This document shows positions 47,912 through 58,470 of a stretch of DNA of 64,000 nucleotides, piece after piece. A model generated the notes under the pieces. It saw nothing but the letters and a program-made list of their open reading frames with translations, made no database searches and had not been told where the DNA came from. The first letter of the stretch is position 1. Each line of letters starts with the position of its first letter. Made by a program: the position numbers and the translations under genes. The stretch is from Malaya genurostris (taxonomy: Eukaryota > Arthropoda > Insecta > Diptera > Culicidae). The stretch lies in assembly GCF_030247185.1 (NCBI RefSeq), contig NC_080572.1, positions 35,014,971 through 35,078,970 on the forward strand, read 5' to 3'.

Positions 47912-47940
47912 TGGCAATTTGCAAATAATATTATAATGAA

Positions 47941-48196
47941 CCCTATTTTTCACCTGGAGCTGTTAGCGGAATATATTCAATAGTTGCACTATTTATGTAT
48001 CATTTTATTCCACTATTTCACTGTCACGTTATTACACTTTCACAAAGTCACTATACTTTAATGAAGCATAACAAACGTTACAATATAAATTTGTAAAGTT
48101 TGTTATGCTTCATTAAAGTATAGTGACTTTGTGAAAGTGTAATAACGTGACAGTGAAATAGTGGAATTAAATGGTACATAAATAGTGCAACTATTG
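47941..48196. mobile_element. 256-bp fold-back insertion in LINE C
   Basis: It interrupts the ORF1-ORF2 junction and is flanked by an exact 11-bp duplication ATTATAATGAA (47930-47940 and 48197-48207) that is single in copy A. A 37-bp left segment starting CCCTATTTTTCACC is followed by two 99-bp arms (47978-48076 and 48098-48196) that are inverted copies with, by my count, 2 mismatches, around a 21-bp loop. There is no open frame and no poly(A). It is an unclassified fold-back or hairpin element; transcribed, it would form a long double-stranded stem. Confidence 0.85.
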
Positions 48197-48614
48197 ATTA
48201 TAATGAATTTTAAATTTAACAGTGATGTTAAATAATTATTTGAATATTTTAAATTTTAATGCTCGATCTTTAAAATCGAGTGAAGATAAATTTTATAATT
48301 TTCTCAAAGTTCATAAAATTCATATTGCCATTGTGACAGAAACATGTCTTAAACCAAATGTCAAATTGGAAAGCAATCCACATAATGTGGTTCATCGATT
48401 TGACAGGTTTACTGAAATGGGTGGTGGAGTTGCCATTTTTGTTCAACGCAAATTAAATATCGAATTTTACCTTCTTTCAATACTAAAGTTATTGAAAGCT
48501 TGGGAATCGAAGTTGAAACCATTCATGGAATTTATTTCATCGCTGGAGCTTATTTGCCATTCCAATGCACCGGTGAACAAATAAATTTCTTCAAAGGCGA
48601 TTTGCAAAAACTCA

Positions 48615-49174
48615 CCCAAGAAGCACATGTAACTTGTTCATAAAAAATAAAATAAACCAGATGCTGCATAATGTTCGCATGACAAACACAACGAAATTGA
48701 CATCTCATCACAGTAAGTTACAATAAGTTCCAACGTAACTTTTCGGTAATCTAACTCTTACGGTGTGCTCGTATTGACTGTTTTAGTTTCCAACTGGTCA
48801 CCGTAACAAAATGTGACAATGAAAAAGTGACACACTACAAGACAAAGTTATGTAATGATTACATATCGATTACCGTATTTGTTGTGATGCAACAAAGAAA
48901 TACAATTAAAGTGTCGATTGAAAGCTTCCATACATTATGCCGGACAATAATATGTTACTATAATAATTGTGACTGATGTGCGCGCTGAATCAAATCAAAT
49001 ATTCGTTACTGAGAATTTGTTTGGCAACCCTTGGTAAGTCGCACAAGCTCCGCCTCTTACGCTTTTCAGGTTACATAGCAGTTATAATGCACGTTTGAAA
49101 GTCTTCTACTTGTTCCATGAGTTTGTATCATAGAAGTTACTGTCATTGAAGTGTAATAAAGTGTGCTACTTGGG
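48615..49174. mobile_element. 560-bp non-autonomous DNA element in LINE C
   Basis: Inverted termini CCCAAGAAGCACA and, in reverse complement, CCCAAGTAGCACA. It interrupts the endonuclease; excising it with one CA (48613-48614 or 49175-49176) restores alignment with copy A, so the target duplication appears to be 2 bp. No open frame of note. Superfamily not assignable from the ends alone. Confidence 0.7.
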
Positions 49175-51206
49175 CACAAGATATCGACCGAAATTTTTCG
49201 TAATAGGGAACTTAAATGCAAAGCATGTCCAGTGGAATTGTAGGCAAAATTAGAGTAATGGTAAAAAAACTTCATAATCAACTCTCAGCTGGTTACTTCA
49301 CAGTTCTTCATCTCAGTAATCCGACTTGCTTCTCTTCCGTGAAAAAAACCGTCTACAATTGATCTGGTTCTAACAGATCAAAGTCACATTTGTAGTGAAC
49401 CGATTACACATGCTGACTTTGACTCAGATCATCTTCCTGTAACATTCAGACTTTCCAACGAAGCTATAATTAATCCAATTAGTTCTATATTCAACTATCA
49501 TAGAGCCAATTGGTTGGATTACAGATCTCACATTGAAAATCATGTGGATCATGAAACTATTTTAGAAAATTTTGCGGACATCGACACAGCAGTAGATAAT
49601 TTGAATCATAACAATATCGAAGCTAGAAATCTTTCAGTTCCCAAAGCTCAAAATAAATTAAATTCTCCTATCATCGATGACAATCTTCAACTGCTCATTC
49701 GGTTAGAGAATGTTCGTCGACGACAATATCAACGTTCTCGTGATCCTGCTATGAAAAACGTAGTTAAGGATTTACGAAAAGAAATTAAACATAGTTTTAC
49801 TCTTTTGCGAAAAGAAAATTTCGTTGAACAAATTGAACCAAATTCTAAACCATTCTGGAAACTTTCTAAGGTTCTTAAGAAACCTCAGAAACCAATTCCT
49901 GCTCTCAAGGAAGGAAATCAAATACTTCTTACAAAAGGCGGAAAAACTCAAAAACTTTCTCAGTAACTCGAGAGTGTCCACAATTTTAATTTGAACGTTG
50001 TGAGTCCTATTGAAAATGAAGTCTCACTGAAATATGATCATGTTTCAACTAAAGTGTTATTACCAAATGACATTATTGAGACGAATTTTGATGATATTAA
50101 GTCAATTACTAGGAAACTAAAAAACATGAGACTTCTGATAATGATGGAATTTTTAATATTCTTATTAAAAATCTTCCCGATATTGCCTTGAGATTCTTGG
50201 TTAAAATTTTCAACAAGTGTTTTTCATTAGCCCACTTCGCAAAAGATGGAAAAACGCTAAAGTAATTCCTATCCTCAAACCTGATAAGAACCCAGCAGAA
50301 ACATCAAGTTATCGACTAATTAGCTTACTTTCTTCTATCAGTGAACATTTTGAAAAAATTATATTGTTGAGAATGAAGTCTCATATAAATGAGAATTCAT
50401 TTTTATTACCAGAGCAGTTTGGATTTCGTCATGAACATTCAACTACTCATCAACTTGTAAGAGTAACGAACATGATAAAAGCAAATAAATCTTCTGGGTT
50501 ATCCACTGGAGTTCTCTTCTAGACATAGAAAAAGCATTCGACATTGTTTGGCACAAAGGTTTAATTGCAAAAATGTCTGATTTACAGTTTCCTATTTATT
50601 TGATCAAAATGATTAAAAATTATTTAATTGATCGTACTCTTCAGGTTAGCTATCAGAATTGTAAATCTGAATTGCTACCCGTACGAGCATGTGTTCCGCA
50701 GGGTTCGAGCGTAGCTCCAATCTCGTATAATATTTTCACTTCTGATCTTCCAAATCTACCCGCTGGTTGTCAGAAATCGCTATTCTGTGACGACACAAGT
50801 GTGTTAGCCACAGGTAGAAATCTGAGAGTGATCTGCAGTCACCTACAAGAAGCTTAAATATTTTCAGTGATTATCTGTCAAAATGGAAAATTAAACCAAA
50901 TACAGCAAAAACGCAATTAATTATCTTTCCTCATAAGCCAAGAGCTTCTTTTCTTAACAATAATCACATTATCAAATTGAATGTCTTGGAATTGACATGG
51001 TCTGATTAAGCAAAATATTTAGGCTTAACGTATGACAAAAATCTCACTTTCAAGGATCACATTGAAGGAATCCAGACAAAGTATAATAAATATAATAAAT
51101 GTATAAATTCTAAGCTCAGTCTGAAGAACAAATTATTAATTTATAAACAAATTTTCAGACCAGCCATGCTTTATGCAGTACCAATTTGGTCAAGTTGTTG
51201 TTCCAC

Positions 51207-51230
51207 TACGCATTGAGCCGCCAACCCGGG
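51207..51230 (-). mobile_element. 24-bp SINE head scrap in LINE C
   Basis: The complement reads 'cccgggttggcggctcaatg' plus 'cgta', which is the first 24 bases of the family 1 SINE. It replaces about 7 bp of LINE sequence present in copies A and B, so a SINE insertion was probably followed by deletion. Confidence 0.6.
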
Positions 51231-51953
51231 ACAAAACGCTTCAAAGGATTCAGAATAAAATTTTGAAAATGATTTTGAAGCGTCCTTCCTGGTTTAGTAC
51301 AAATGAGATACACAGACTCACAAATCTAGAATCATTAGATGTAATGTCACATAATATTATAAGCAAATTCCGACAAAAGTCGATGCAATCTTCAATTGTA
51401 TTGATTCGCTCTCTGTATTAGTTAGTAAGATAGTATATTATAAGTTCCTTTTCCCCTTTACACAATACAAGTAGGTTTACAATTTTCCCTACACAAATTT
51501 CACAGAATTGCGGAAGCAAATGATGTCTTCATGGTAATAACCAAATCATATATATATAACAGGGCTGAAAAGTCACCACTTGTGGCTGAACACCCAATTT
51601 AAATCTTAATAATTTAATTTTAACTCATATTCCAATAAACAGTTATTTAAAAAAAAAGTTCAAACATCCCAAACCAGACAGATGCTTATAAATTTTGTTT
51701 ATTGTATTCTTTGTATTTTTAATTTATTACTTATACATTGCTATATGTTTCAGATACATTAGCTATAAAATTTTTACACTTCCTAAAAGCTATCCCTTAA
51801 AATACAATAACATGAATATCATGCGTTTTAAATTGAAAATATTCGTTTTAGTTTAACTTTTTTTTACATTCACTGTGCAAACCGACTTTTGAACCGAGGC
51901 CCGGATAGACGAATGTCATATCGATTCAACTCGATGAACTGAGCAAATGTCTC

Positions 51954-52092
<139 letters not shown>

Positions 52093-52860
52093 GACAAATA
52101 ATGTCACTCGAATTTCTCAGAGATGGCTGAACCGATTCTCACAAACTCCTATTCAAATGAAAGGTCTTATGGGGGGGGGTATGCATAAAATATTAAAATA
52201 ATGTCACTCACTTTTCTCAGAAATGGCTTAACCAACTTTCACAAAACTTAGATTCAAACGAAAGGTGTTGTGGCCCCATAGTTTGCTATTAAATTTTATC
52301 TTTATTTGACATCCGATTCCGGAATTACAAGGCAATATGTGGAAATCTATGAGAAAAGGCGCACTCAATTCTCTCGTGAATCTCTTAACCGATTTTTTAC
52401 AAACTAAGATGCAAATAAAATGTCTAGAAATTCTTTAAAAAGTCTCCAAAAAATTGGGCCAGATCCGACTTTTGGTTCCGGTATTACTGCGCGATAAGTG
52501 TTAAAATTTCAGTTTCATGAGAATATTTTCAAAAGTGATTCCATAATTATAGGGAAATGAGTAGAAAAACTTTCAAACTGTCATACAAAAAGATGCAATA
52601 TCGGTACGCATCGGCACGTGCTAAAATTTTCTCAAGTTTTAGAATTTAGAATTTTTCGTAGGGCCGAGTGCCATAGTTTATCTGTACTTGTGTGTGTGTT
52701 GTTAACAAAGAGGTAAAGTTTTCAGAGATGACTGTTCCGATTTTGATCAAACTAGTCGCAAATGAAAGGACTCCTCGTCCACTAGAATGTTTCCGGGATC
52801 TGATGTGAACGGATTTCGAATAAATGTTTTAAGAGTTTTTATCTTTTTGCGATTGTGTGA
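52093..52860. repeat. Culicine dispersed repeat, reverse and degraded
   Basis: Phrases 'ttctcagagatggctgaacc', 'tattcaaatgaaaggtctta', 'catccgattccggaattac' and 'cagagatgactgttccg' are reverse complements of those in the 2953 copy. Two or three diverged units are in tandem. Confidence 0.6.
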
Positions 52861-52974
52861 AAATAAAACCTGTTTTCGTGTAATGTTGCCCTTCCCATGT
52901 AACTCATGTTTTCATATATATTTTTAAATGACTCTTAAACAAATTATTTGAATCTTGAATAAGAACAACAAAAT

Positions 52975-53088
52975 TCAGACCCTCTTAGAAGCATTTTAAT
53001 TGCTTTCATGCCTACAGTAAAAACATATTTGAAGCAGTTGACTGCAAATTGGCCCCTTCTTTCAGCGATTGTATCTTTCGATGGCTAA
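52975..53088 (+). pseudogene. LINE D ORF1 C-terminal tail
   Basis: The frame is open from the truncation point and reads SDPLRSILIAFMPTVKTYL at its start, ending in TAA at 53086-53088. Those eight bases, ATGGCTAA (53081-53088), contain both the ORF2 start and the ORF1 stop. It is identified as ORF1 by position and overlap; too little remains to show zinc knuckles. Confidence 0.65.
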
Positions 53089-56000
53089 ATCATCCACCGA
53101 GGTCACGGATCTAATCACTGTTTTACAGTGGAATTGTAGAAGTATTATCCCAAAAATAGATTCATTTAAATTTCTAGTAAATAATCTGAAATGTGACGCA
53201 TTTGCATTGTGCGAAACTTGGTTAACTTCTGAAATACCCTTAAACTCCCACGATTTTAACATTATTCGCCTGGATCGAGATGATCCCTACGGAGGAGTAC
53301 TTTTAGGGATCAAAAAGTGCTATTCTTTTTATCGAATTAACCTCACCTCGATACCAGGTATTGAAGTTGTCGCATGTCATGTTACAATCAAAGGTAAGGA
53401 CCTTTGTATTGCTTCCATTTACATTCCCCCAAGAGCCTCGGTTGGGCATCGGCGACTCAGTGATATCATTGAGCTCCTTCCCGCACCGACGTTGGTTTTG
53501 GGAGACTTTAACTCACACGGTACGGGATGGGGCTGTCTTCACGATGATAACAGATCAGCTATGATCCATGATATCTGCGATAACTTCAATATGACAATAT
53601 TTAATACGGGAGAAATGACACGGATTCCTGCACCACCAGCAAGACCAAGTGCGCTGGATTTATCCCTTTGCTCGACATCGCTACGGTTGGATTGCACGTG
53701 GGAGGTAATTCCTGATCCCCACGGTAGCGATCACCTACCGATCGTAATATCAATCACCAGCGGCTCAAAACCATCGAAGACAATCAATGTTTCGTACGAC
53801 CTCACACGAAATATTGATTGGAATAGCTATGCGACCTCGATATCTGAGAAACTTGAAAGAACTCAACAACTTCCTCCGGAGGAAGAGTACACGTTTTTGG
53901 CTGGCTTGATTCTCGACACCGCGACTCAAGCTCAGACGAAACGTGTACCCGGCGCGAAAACTAACATCCGTCCTCCCAACCCGTGGTGGGACAAAGAGTG
54001 CACAAATTTAAACGCGGAGAGAGCCTCCGCGTATAAAATATTCAGAAAAAATGGAACACCTGATAATTACCGGAATTACGCGGCGTTAGACGTTAAAACT
54101 AAGAACTTGATTAGAGCCAAGAAACGCGGTTACTGGCGTCGGTTTATAGACGGCTTAACGAAAGAAACATCTATGAGCACTCTTTGGAACACAGCCCGAC
54201 GAATGCGCAATCATAACACCACGAATGAAAGCGAGGAATATTCCAACCGCTGGATATTCGATTTCGCTAAAAAAGTATGCCCAGACTCTGTACCGGAACA
54301 GAAGATCACCCGCGCCGCGACACCAAACACAAACGAAACACCGTTTTCGATGGTAGAGCTCTCACTTGCACTCTTGTCATGTAACAATAAAGCCCCGGGA
54401 TTAGACAGAATAAAATTCAACTTGTTGAAAAATCTGCCTGACCCCGCCAAAAGGCGCTTGTTGAGTTTATTCAATAAGTTCCTTGAGGGCAACATTGTTC
54501 CACATGACTGGAGACAAGTGAAAGTGATCGCCATTCAAAAACCAGGAAAATCAGCCACCGATCACAATTCGTATCGGCCGATTGCTATGCTTTCCTGTAT
54601 CCGGAAATTGTTCGAAAAAATGATTCTCTTCCGTCTAGACAATTGGGTCGAAACTAATGGCTTACTTTCAGATACACAATTTGGTTTCCGCAGAGGCAAA
54701 GGAACGAACGATTGTTTGGCGTTGCTCTCAACCGAAATTCAAATGGCATTTGCTCGTAAGGAACAAATGGCGTCAGTTTTCCTAGACATCAAGGGGGCTT
54801 TTGACTCAGTTTCCATAAACATCCTATCTGAGAAGCTGCATCAGCATGGTCTTTCGCCAGTTTTGAACAACTTTTTACATAATCTATTGTCTGAGAAACA
54901 TATGTATTTCGCGCATGGTGATTTGTCGACAATACGATTCAGTTACATGGGTCTTCCTCAGGGCTCATGCTTAAGCCCCCTTTTATACAATTTTTACGTA
55001 AACGACATCGATAAATGTATCAACACATCTTGCACGCTAAGACAACTTGCCGATGACAGCGTTGTGTCTATTATAGGACCCAAAGCTGGCGATCTGCAAG
55101 GGCCGTTACAAGATACTCTTGCCAACTTATCCACATGGGCTCTTCAAATGGGTATCGAGTTCTCTACGGAGAAAACTGAGCTGGTTGTATTTTCAAGGAA
55201 GCGAGAACCAGCACAACTACAGCTTCAACTAGGGGGTGAAACCATAGCTCAGGTCTTCACATTTAAATATCTCGGGGTCTGGTTCGACTCCAAAGGCACA
55301 TGGGGATGTCACATTAGGTATATGAAACGAAAATGCCAACAAAGAATCAACTTTCTTCGTACAATAACCGGATCGTGGTGGGGTGCCCATCCAGGAGACC
55401 TGATCAGGCTGTACCAAACAACGATATTGTCCGTGATGGAATACGGATGCTTTTGCTTCCGATCCGCGGCGAACACTCATTTCATCAAGCTGGAAAGAAT
55501 TCAGTATCGTTGTTTGCGTATTGCCTTGGGTTGCATGCAATCGACTCATACGATGAGCCTCGAAGTGCTGGCGGGTGTTCTCCCATTGAAAAACCGGTTC
55601 TGGGATCTCTCATATCGTTTGCTCATTCGATGCGACATTTTGAATCCTCTGGTGATTGAAAATTTCGAAAGGTTAGTTGAGCTTAATTCTCAAACCCGTT
55701 TTATGTCCTTGTATTTTGATTACATGGCTCAGAATATTAATCCTTCTTCGTTTGTTTCCAACCGTGCTCATTTCTTGGATACTTCTGATTCTACTGTGTT
55801 TTTCGATACTTCCATGAGAGAAGAGATTCGTGGAATTCCGGATCACGTGCGCCCTCAAGTGGCCCCAAATATTTTTTATAATAAATTTAAAACAGTCAAC
55901 TGTGAAAAGGTGTTTTACACTGACGGATCAAACATCAACGAGTCCACAGGCTTCGGTATCTTCAATCAAAACATCACCGCTTCTTACAAACTCAGTGATC

Positions 56001-56761
56001 CGGCTTCAGTTTACGTCGCAGAATTAGCTGCTATTCAGTACACCCTTGAGATCATTGAAACCTTGCCCAAAGACCATTACTTCATTGTCACGGACAGTCT
56101 AAGCTCAATAGAAGCTCTCCGGGCAATGAAGCCAGGAAAGTACCCCCCTTATTTTCTGGGGAAAATACGGGAACACTTGAGAACTTTATCTGAACGGTCT
56201 TATTCAATATCGTTAGTCTGGGTCCCTTCGCATTGTTCCATTCCGGGAAATGAAAAGGCAGACTCATTGGCTAAGGTGGGCGCATTAGAAGGTGATATTT
56301 ATGAAAGACCAATCTGCTTCAATGAATTTTTCAGTATTTCTCGTCAGAAAACTCTCGAAAGTTGGCAAACTTCATGGACGAATGACGAACTGGGACGATG
56401 GCTACACTCCATTATCCCTAAGGTATCGACGAAACCTTGGTTCAAGGGGATGAACGTGAGTCGTGATTTCATTCGCGTTATGTCACGGCTCATGTCAAAT
56501 CACTATACATTCAACGCACATCTCCGGCGTATCGGGATCGTGGAGAACGGGCTCTGCACCTGTGGCGACGGTTATCAGGACATCGAGCATGTCGTGTGGT
56601 CGTGCGTAGAGTATCGCGACGCCAGGTCGAAGCTACTGGAATCCCTCAGGGCCCGAGGTAGACCGCCTGAAGTTCCGGTTCGGGATGTGTTGGCGAGTCG
56701 GGATAGCTCATATATGCTTCTGATATACGAGTTTCTCAAACACATTAATATACAAGTGTAA
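53081..56761 (+). CDS. LINE D ORF2: endonuclease, reverse transcriptase, RNase H
   Basis: A 1226-residue protein for target nicking, cDNA synthesis and RNA removal. I chose the ATG at 53081 because it overlaps the ORF1 stop and starts just before the endonuclease. Endonuclease, residues about 10-230: QWNCRS, catalytic Glu in CETWL (about 45), GDFNSHGTGWG (141-151), ALDLSL, GSDHLPIV. Reverse transcriptase about 475-745: KAPGLDRIKFNLLKN, SYRPIAMLSC, FLDIKGAFDSV, LPQGSCLSPLLYN, catalytic LADD. RNase H about 940-1070: FYTDGSN, AELAAIQ, VTDSLSS and WVPSHCSIPGNEKADSLAK carry the acidic residues and His. C-terminal Cys-His finger about 1158-1176: CTCGDGYQDIEHVVWSC. No stop or frameshift, so it is potentially functional, although the insertion lacks its 5' end. 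Confidence 0.93.
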   Translation: MAKSSTEVTDLITVLQWNCRSIIPKIDSFKFLVNNLKCDAFALCETWLTSEIPLNSHDFNIIRLDRDDPYGGVLLGIKKCYSFYRINLTSIPGIEVVACHVTIKGKDLCIASIYIPPRASVGHRRLSDIIELLPAPTLVLGDFNSHGTGWGCLHDDNRSAMIHDICDNFNMTIFNTGEMTRIPAPPARPSALDLSLCSTSLRLDCTWEVIPDPHGSDHLPIVISITSGSKPSKTINVSYDLTRNIDWNSYATSISEKLERTQQLPPEEEYTFLAGLILDTATQAQTKRVPGAKTNIRPPNPWWDKECTNLNAERASAYKIFRKNGTPDNYRNYAALDVKTKNLIRAKKRGYWRRFIDGLTKETSMSTLWNTARRMRNHNTTNESEEYSNRWIFDFAKKVCPDSVPEQKITRAATPNTNETPFSMVELSLALLSCNNKAPGLDRIKFNLLKNLPDPAKRRLLSLFNKFLEGNIVPHDWRQVKVIAIQKPGKSATDHNSYRPIAMLSCIRKLFEKMILFRLDNWVETNGLLSDTQFGFRRGKGTNDCLALLSTEIQMAFARKEQMASVFLDIKGAFDSVSINILSEKLHQHGLSPVLNNFLHNLLSEKHMYFAHGDLSTIRFSYMGLPQGSCLSPLLYNFYVNDIDKCINTSCTLRQLADDSVVSIIGPKAGDLQGPLQDTLANLSTWALQMGIEFSTEKTELVVFSRKREPAQLQLQLGGETIAQVFTFKYLGVWFDSKGTWGCHIRYMKRKCQQRINFLRTITGSWWGAHPGDLIRLYQTTILSVMEYGCFCFRSAANTHFIKLERIQYRCLRIALGCMQSTHTMSLEVLAGVLPLKNRFWDLSYRLLIRCDILNPLVIENFERLVELNSQTRFMSLYFDYMAQNINPSSFVSNRAHFLDTSDSTVFFDTSMREEIRGIPDHVRPQVAPNIFYNKFKTVNCEKVFYTDGSNINESTGFGIFNQNITASYKLSDPASVYVAELAAIQYTLEIIETLPKDHYFIVTDSLSSIEALRAMKPGKYPPYFLGKIREHLRTLSERSYSISLVWVPSHCSIPGNEKADSLAKVGALEGDIYERPICFNEFFSISRQKTLESWQTSWTNDELGRWLHSIIPKVSTKPWFKGMNVSRDFIRVMSRLMSNHYTFNAHLRRIGIVENGLCTCGDGYQDIEHVVWSCVEYRDARSKLLESLRARGRPPEVPVRDVLASRDSSYMLLIYEFLKHINIQV

Positions 56762-57439
56762 TCTGTTACATCTGGCTTAGAAAGTTCCTCCTATTTATCG
56801 ACGTTGTTTCAACTGTGGCTAAGAATAATCTTCACCTGCAGGTTCGACACTAACTTCCGCCGATTATCCCGATTCCTCATCTGTCTACCATCTTCATCGG
56901 AACTAACAAGATCTTTGTGCTGTCACTAACCTTTTCGCTTCCCCCCTCCCCGTCTCTTCACCATCTCGATGTCAACTAATTAGATCTCTGTCGTTTTAGT
57001 CAATTCATTCCCATATCCCCTTTTAACTCCGTTTTCCGCAATATTTACTTCGCTATTTTTTTTTCTCATTTTCTTCTGTAACAACACCATCATCGCCCAC
57101 GGAAACTTACCAACAGCATGCGGGCCACCCGCCGGGTATTCGTAACCTGGGGGTGTTTCCCGCGGACCCACACGGACCGAAGAATGCGGCCAACATGAAC
57201 ATTCACCAACGCCATATGGAAGACTCTCATGAAATATTCAATTCACCGGCCACTGCCGATCACCAGCTGAAGGCTGGATCTGCCAAAGTCAACCATTGCG
57301 ACCCAAATATGACATTACTCAATGATACAACCCTAGTTTTAAGTTAGTCGTAAATTAAAATTAGTAAAAGCCCTTGGCATCTTAGAGCTTAAGCAGTGTG
57401 CCTTAAACATTATATTCTTGAATAAAAAAAAAAAAAAAA
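56762..57439 (+). other. LINE D 3' UTR and poly(A) tail
   Basis: A CT-rich first half, then 'acgcggacccacacgg'-like GC-rich sequence near 57150, AATAAA at about 57421-57426 and a run of A to 57439. The 64-codon frame at 57153-57347 is inside the UTR, and I do not regard it as a gene. Confidence 0.7.
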
Positions 57440-57559
57440 GAACAACAAAAATGTTTCAGCATACACTAGCATAACCACTCAATGTATAAAAAGTTTTAAA
57501 TCAGGTTTGTAGCTTTATTTCTTCTTTTTTTGCTTAAACGATCCACATGTCGGTATAAA

Positions 57560-58470
57560 TTTTTATACTGCACCCTGTTGTTCCGGAACCGAAAATCACA
57601 TCCGAACAAAAGTCTATGAGAACATTATACCTTTCATTTGAGTCTGGATTTGTGAAAGCCGTCTCTGAGAAAATTAAGAGATTTCCGTTTTTGAGTTTTT
57701 GACCTCTATTTTTGGTACTTCCAGAACCTGAAACTGAAAACCGGCATAGCTGAAATCGAATTGCAACTAACACAACCTACAAATTGAAACAATTTTGACC
57801 CAAATTTAGAAGATTTTTTTCTTATTTTGCATCATCGCTTTAAATGACGGGTTGAATATTTCATACACACTTAACCCTATAATTTCTGAACTAGATTACA
57901 TACATACTTTTGGGAATATTATACTATTCATTTGAATATTAGTTTGAGAAAATCGATCCAGCCGTTTTAGAGAATTTAAAAACCTGTTTAATTGAACAAA
58001 TTGTACGGCTAGTTTAAGGTATATAACTAAATTTGTTTATGGCATATATTAAAACACACTCCCGAAAAATTAATTTGCATACTTATCAGCCTGTAGTTCC
58101 GGAACCGGAAGTCGTATCCGGATGAAACCCGATAGGGTTGTATGTAATCTTAAAACTAAAATGTAAAAATTAGAAAAGCGGTTTCTGGGAAAACCGAGTG
58201 CACTCATTTTATTTATTTTGCACATTTTACCCCGTATCTCCGAAACAAGAAGTCGGATCTATATGAAAATCAATAGCAGGCTGTAAGACTATATGGTCTG
58301 TAATTAGAATCTAGGTTGAAGAAAATTGGTTTAGCGCTCTCTGAGAAAATCGAGTGCACATTTTCGTTACATATACACATACATGCATATCCACATACAT
58401 ACACACAAAGTCAAATGGTATATGACTATATGAGTCAAATGGCTCTCGGCTCAAAAGAAAGTTTTCAAAG
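57560..58470. repeat. Culicine dispersed repeat, long copy
   Basis: Three or more diverged tandem units: 'gttccggaaccgaaaatcac', 'gttccggaaccggaagtcgt', 'ctccgaaacaagaagtcgg', each followed by a 'tttcatttgag..'-type or 'ctgagaaaatcgagtgcac' phrase. It ends near 'acatacacacaaagtc' and 'atgagaaag'. Confidence 0.65.

Larger units (their letters stand above)
48208..51420 (+). pseudogene. LINE C ORF2, frameshifted and interrupted
   Basis: The endonuclease N-terminus is recognisable (NILNFNARSLKSSEDKF, GGGVAIFVQR), with a one-base deletion near 48448, then the 560-bp insertion, then the endonuclease rest, linker (49514-49966), TAA at 49964-49966, and reverse transcriptase pieces. These include LPEQFGFRHEHSTTHQL, a one-base deletion near 50515, PQGSSVAPISYN and FCDDTSVLATG. 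Another stop lies near 51007. The TAA is the same substitution in the same context as in copy B. No functional protein can be made. Confidence 0.85.
46431..51657 (+). mobile_element. Jockey-clade LINE, copy C, old and nested
   Basis: It starts at the same 5' end as copy A (CAGCCGGTGTTG) and ends with the same 3' UTR and a short A9 tail, so it was full-length. It has lost about 330 bp spanning the ORF1 start, has several frameshifts and stops in both ORFs, and carries two later insertions (47941-48196 and 48615-49174) and a 24-bp SINE scrap. A possible diverged target duplication is AATTTTAAAC / AAGTTCAAAC. It is clearly older than A and B. Confidence 0.9.
52974..57439 (+). mobile_element. I-superfamily LINE, copy D, 5'-truncated with intact ORF2
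   Basis: Flanked by the 13-bp target duplication AAGAACAACAAAA (52961-52973 and 57438-57450; it overlaps the A-tail by about two bases). It holds the last 37 codons of ORF1, a complete ORF2, about 660 bp of 3' UTR and an A-tail. Endonuclease, reverse transcriptase and RNase H in one protein place it in the I superfamily (I, Loner or Outcast type). The GC content and codon use differ visibly from the Jockey-type copies. The open frame and clean duplication indicate a recent insertion. Confidence 0.92.

Noticed and set aside
57153..57347. Small gene downstream of LINE D ORF2
   Set aside because: It lies within the LINE 3' UTR, between the ORF2 stop and the poly(A) tail.
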